From: a virus
Strand: one strand, 5' to 3'
Virus record (IMG/VR): IMGVR_UViG_3300030430_002452
Coordinates: 1-22,923 of that record
Length of the DNA stretch: 22,923 nucleotides
Positions 22,842 through 22,923 of this stretch are shown here, in pieces; the first letter of the stretch is position 1; each line of letters starts with the position of its first letter. A model generated the notes under the pieces. It worked only from the letters and a program-made list of their open reading frames with translations. It searched no databases and was not told the origin of the DNA. Made by a program: the position numbers and the translations under genes.

Positions 22842-22923
22842 ATTTCCAATACCCTCTTGTATTTCCTACGTTTATTATTTCTAAGACTGCACCTTCGATA
22901 GCTTTCATTAAAGCTATGGTTGT
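22825..22923 (-). CDS. C-terminal 32 residues of a CsgG-like curli secretion pore
   Basis: The reverse strand is open from the right edge to TAA at 22825-22827. The visible tail ALMKAIEGAVLEIINVGNT followed by RGYWKYEETN closely matches the conserved end of CsgG lipoproteins (pattern ALxxAIxxGVxxLINxGxxRGLW). CsgG forms the outer-membrane channel that exports curli subunits. Only about one tenth of the gene is visible, so the channel region and signal are unseen. Its overlap with the curlin-like gene and the matching biology of the two support the call. It is the first gene of the visible late block. Confidence 0.7.
   Translation of the reverse strand, partial: TTIALMKAIEGAVLEIINVGNTRGYWKYEETN

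Noticed and set aside
1-22923. CRISPR arrays, tRNA genes, insertion sequences, integrase or attachment sites
   Set aside because: No regularly spaced repeats, cloverleaf sequences, transposase or recombinase motifs were seen by reading; the only tandem repeats lie within genes.

Overview
The window looks like a piece of an AT-rich tailed phage genome, or less likely a prophage. The probable host is a Gram-negative, perhaps marine bacterium. The host inference rests on an overlapping spanin pair (a Gram-negative lysis device), secretion signals of Gram-negative type and a virion and lysis gene set of the style common in marine podovirus-like genomes. No integrase, attachment site, terminase, portal, capsid or DNA polymerase gene is visible. 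No intergenic gap exceeds about 110 bases, so there are no long empty stretches.

Left part (1-6208), replication and recombination in short divergent units. A C5 cytosine methyltransferase (cut by the left edge) and a small protein are read leftward. They face a rightward unit encoding a small coiled-coil protein, a RecE-like PD-(D/E)XK nuclease, a small DNA-binding-like protein and possibly a tiny membrane peptide. A two-way hairpin terminator separates this from a leftward pair, a DUF669-type ssDNA-binding protein and a Sak4-like ATPase. A divergent promoter region with an inverted repeat then precedes a Cro-like regulator and a primase-polymerase/helicase fusion. The nuclease, annealing ATPase and ssDNA-binding protein form a plausible recombination set.

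Right part (6205-22923), one leftward late transcription unit of at least 16.7 kb whose genes almost all touch or overlap (TAATG, TGATG or ATGA junctions). In transcription order it holds: the tail end of a CsgG-like curli pore gene, a curlin-like repeat protein, a secreted FecR-domain protein, a CHASE2 adenylate cyclase, a small XhlA-like membrane protein, a small unknown protein, i-spanin, o-spanin, a GH24 endolysin, a tail nozzle-like protein, a short fibre-like protein, a 2OG-Fe(II) oxygenase and four large virion/ejection-like proteins. The last gene meets the rightward primase gene tail to tail with overlapping stop codons.

The most striking content is the csgG - curlin - FecR - CHASE2-cyclase cassette, joined by overlapping start and stop codons to the lysis genes. 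It implies that the phage makes an amyloid-like exported protein, a pore for it, and a membrane cyclase with an intact catalytic site paired with a periplasmic FecR protein, all in the late phase. Their joint purpose is not known from the sequence; the interpretation given is inference.
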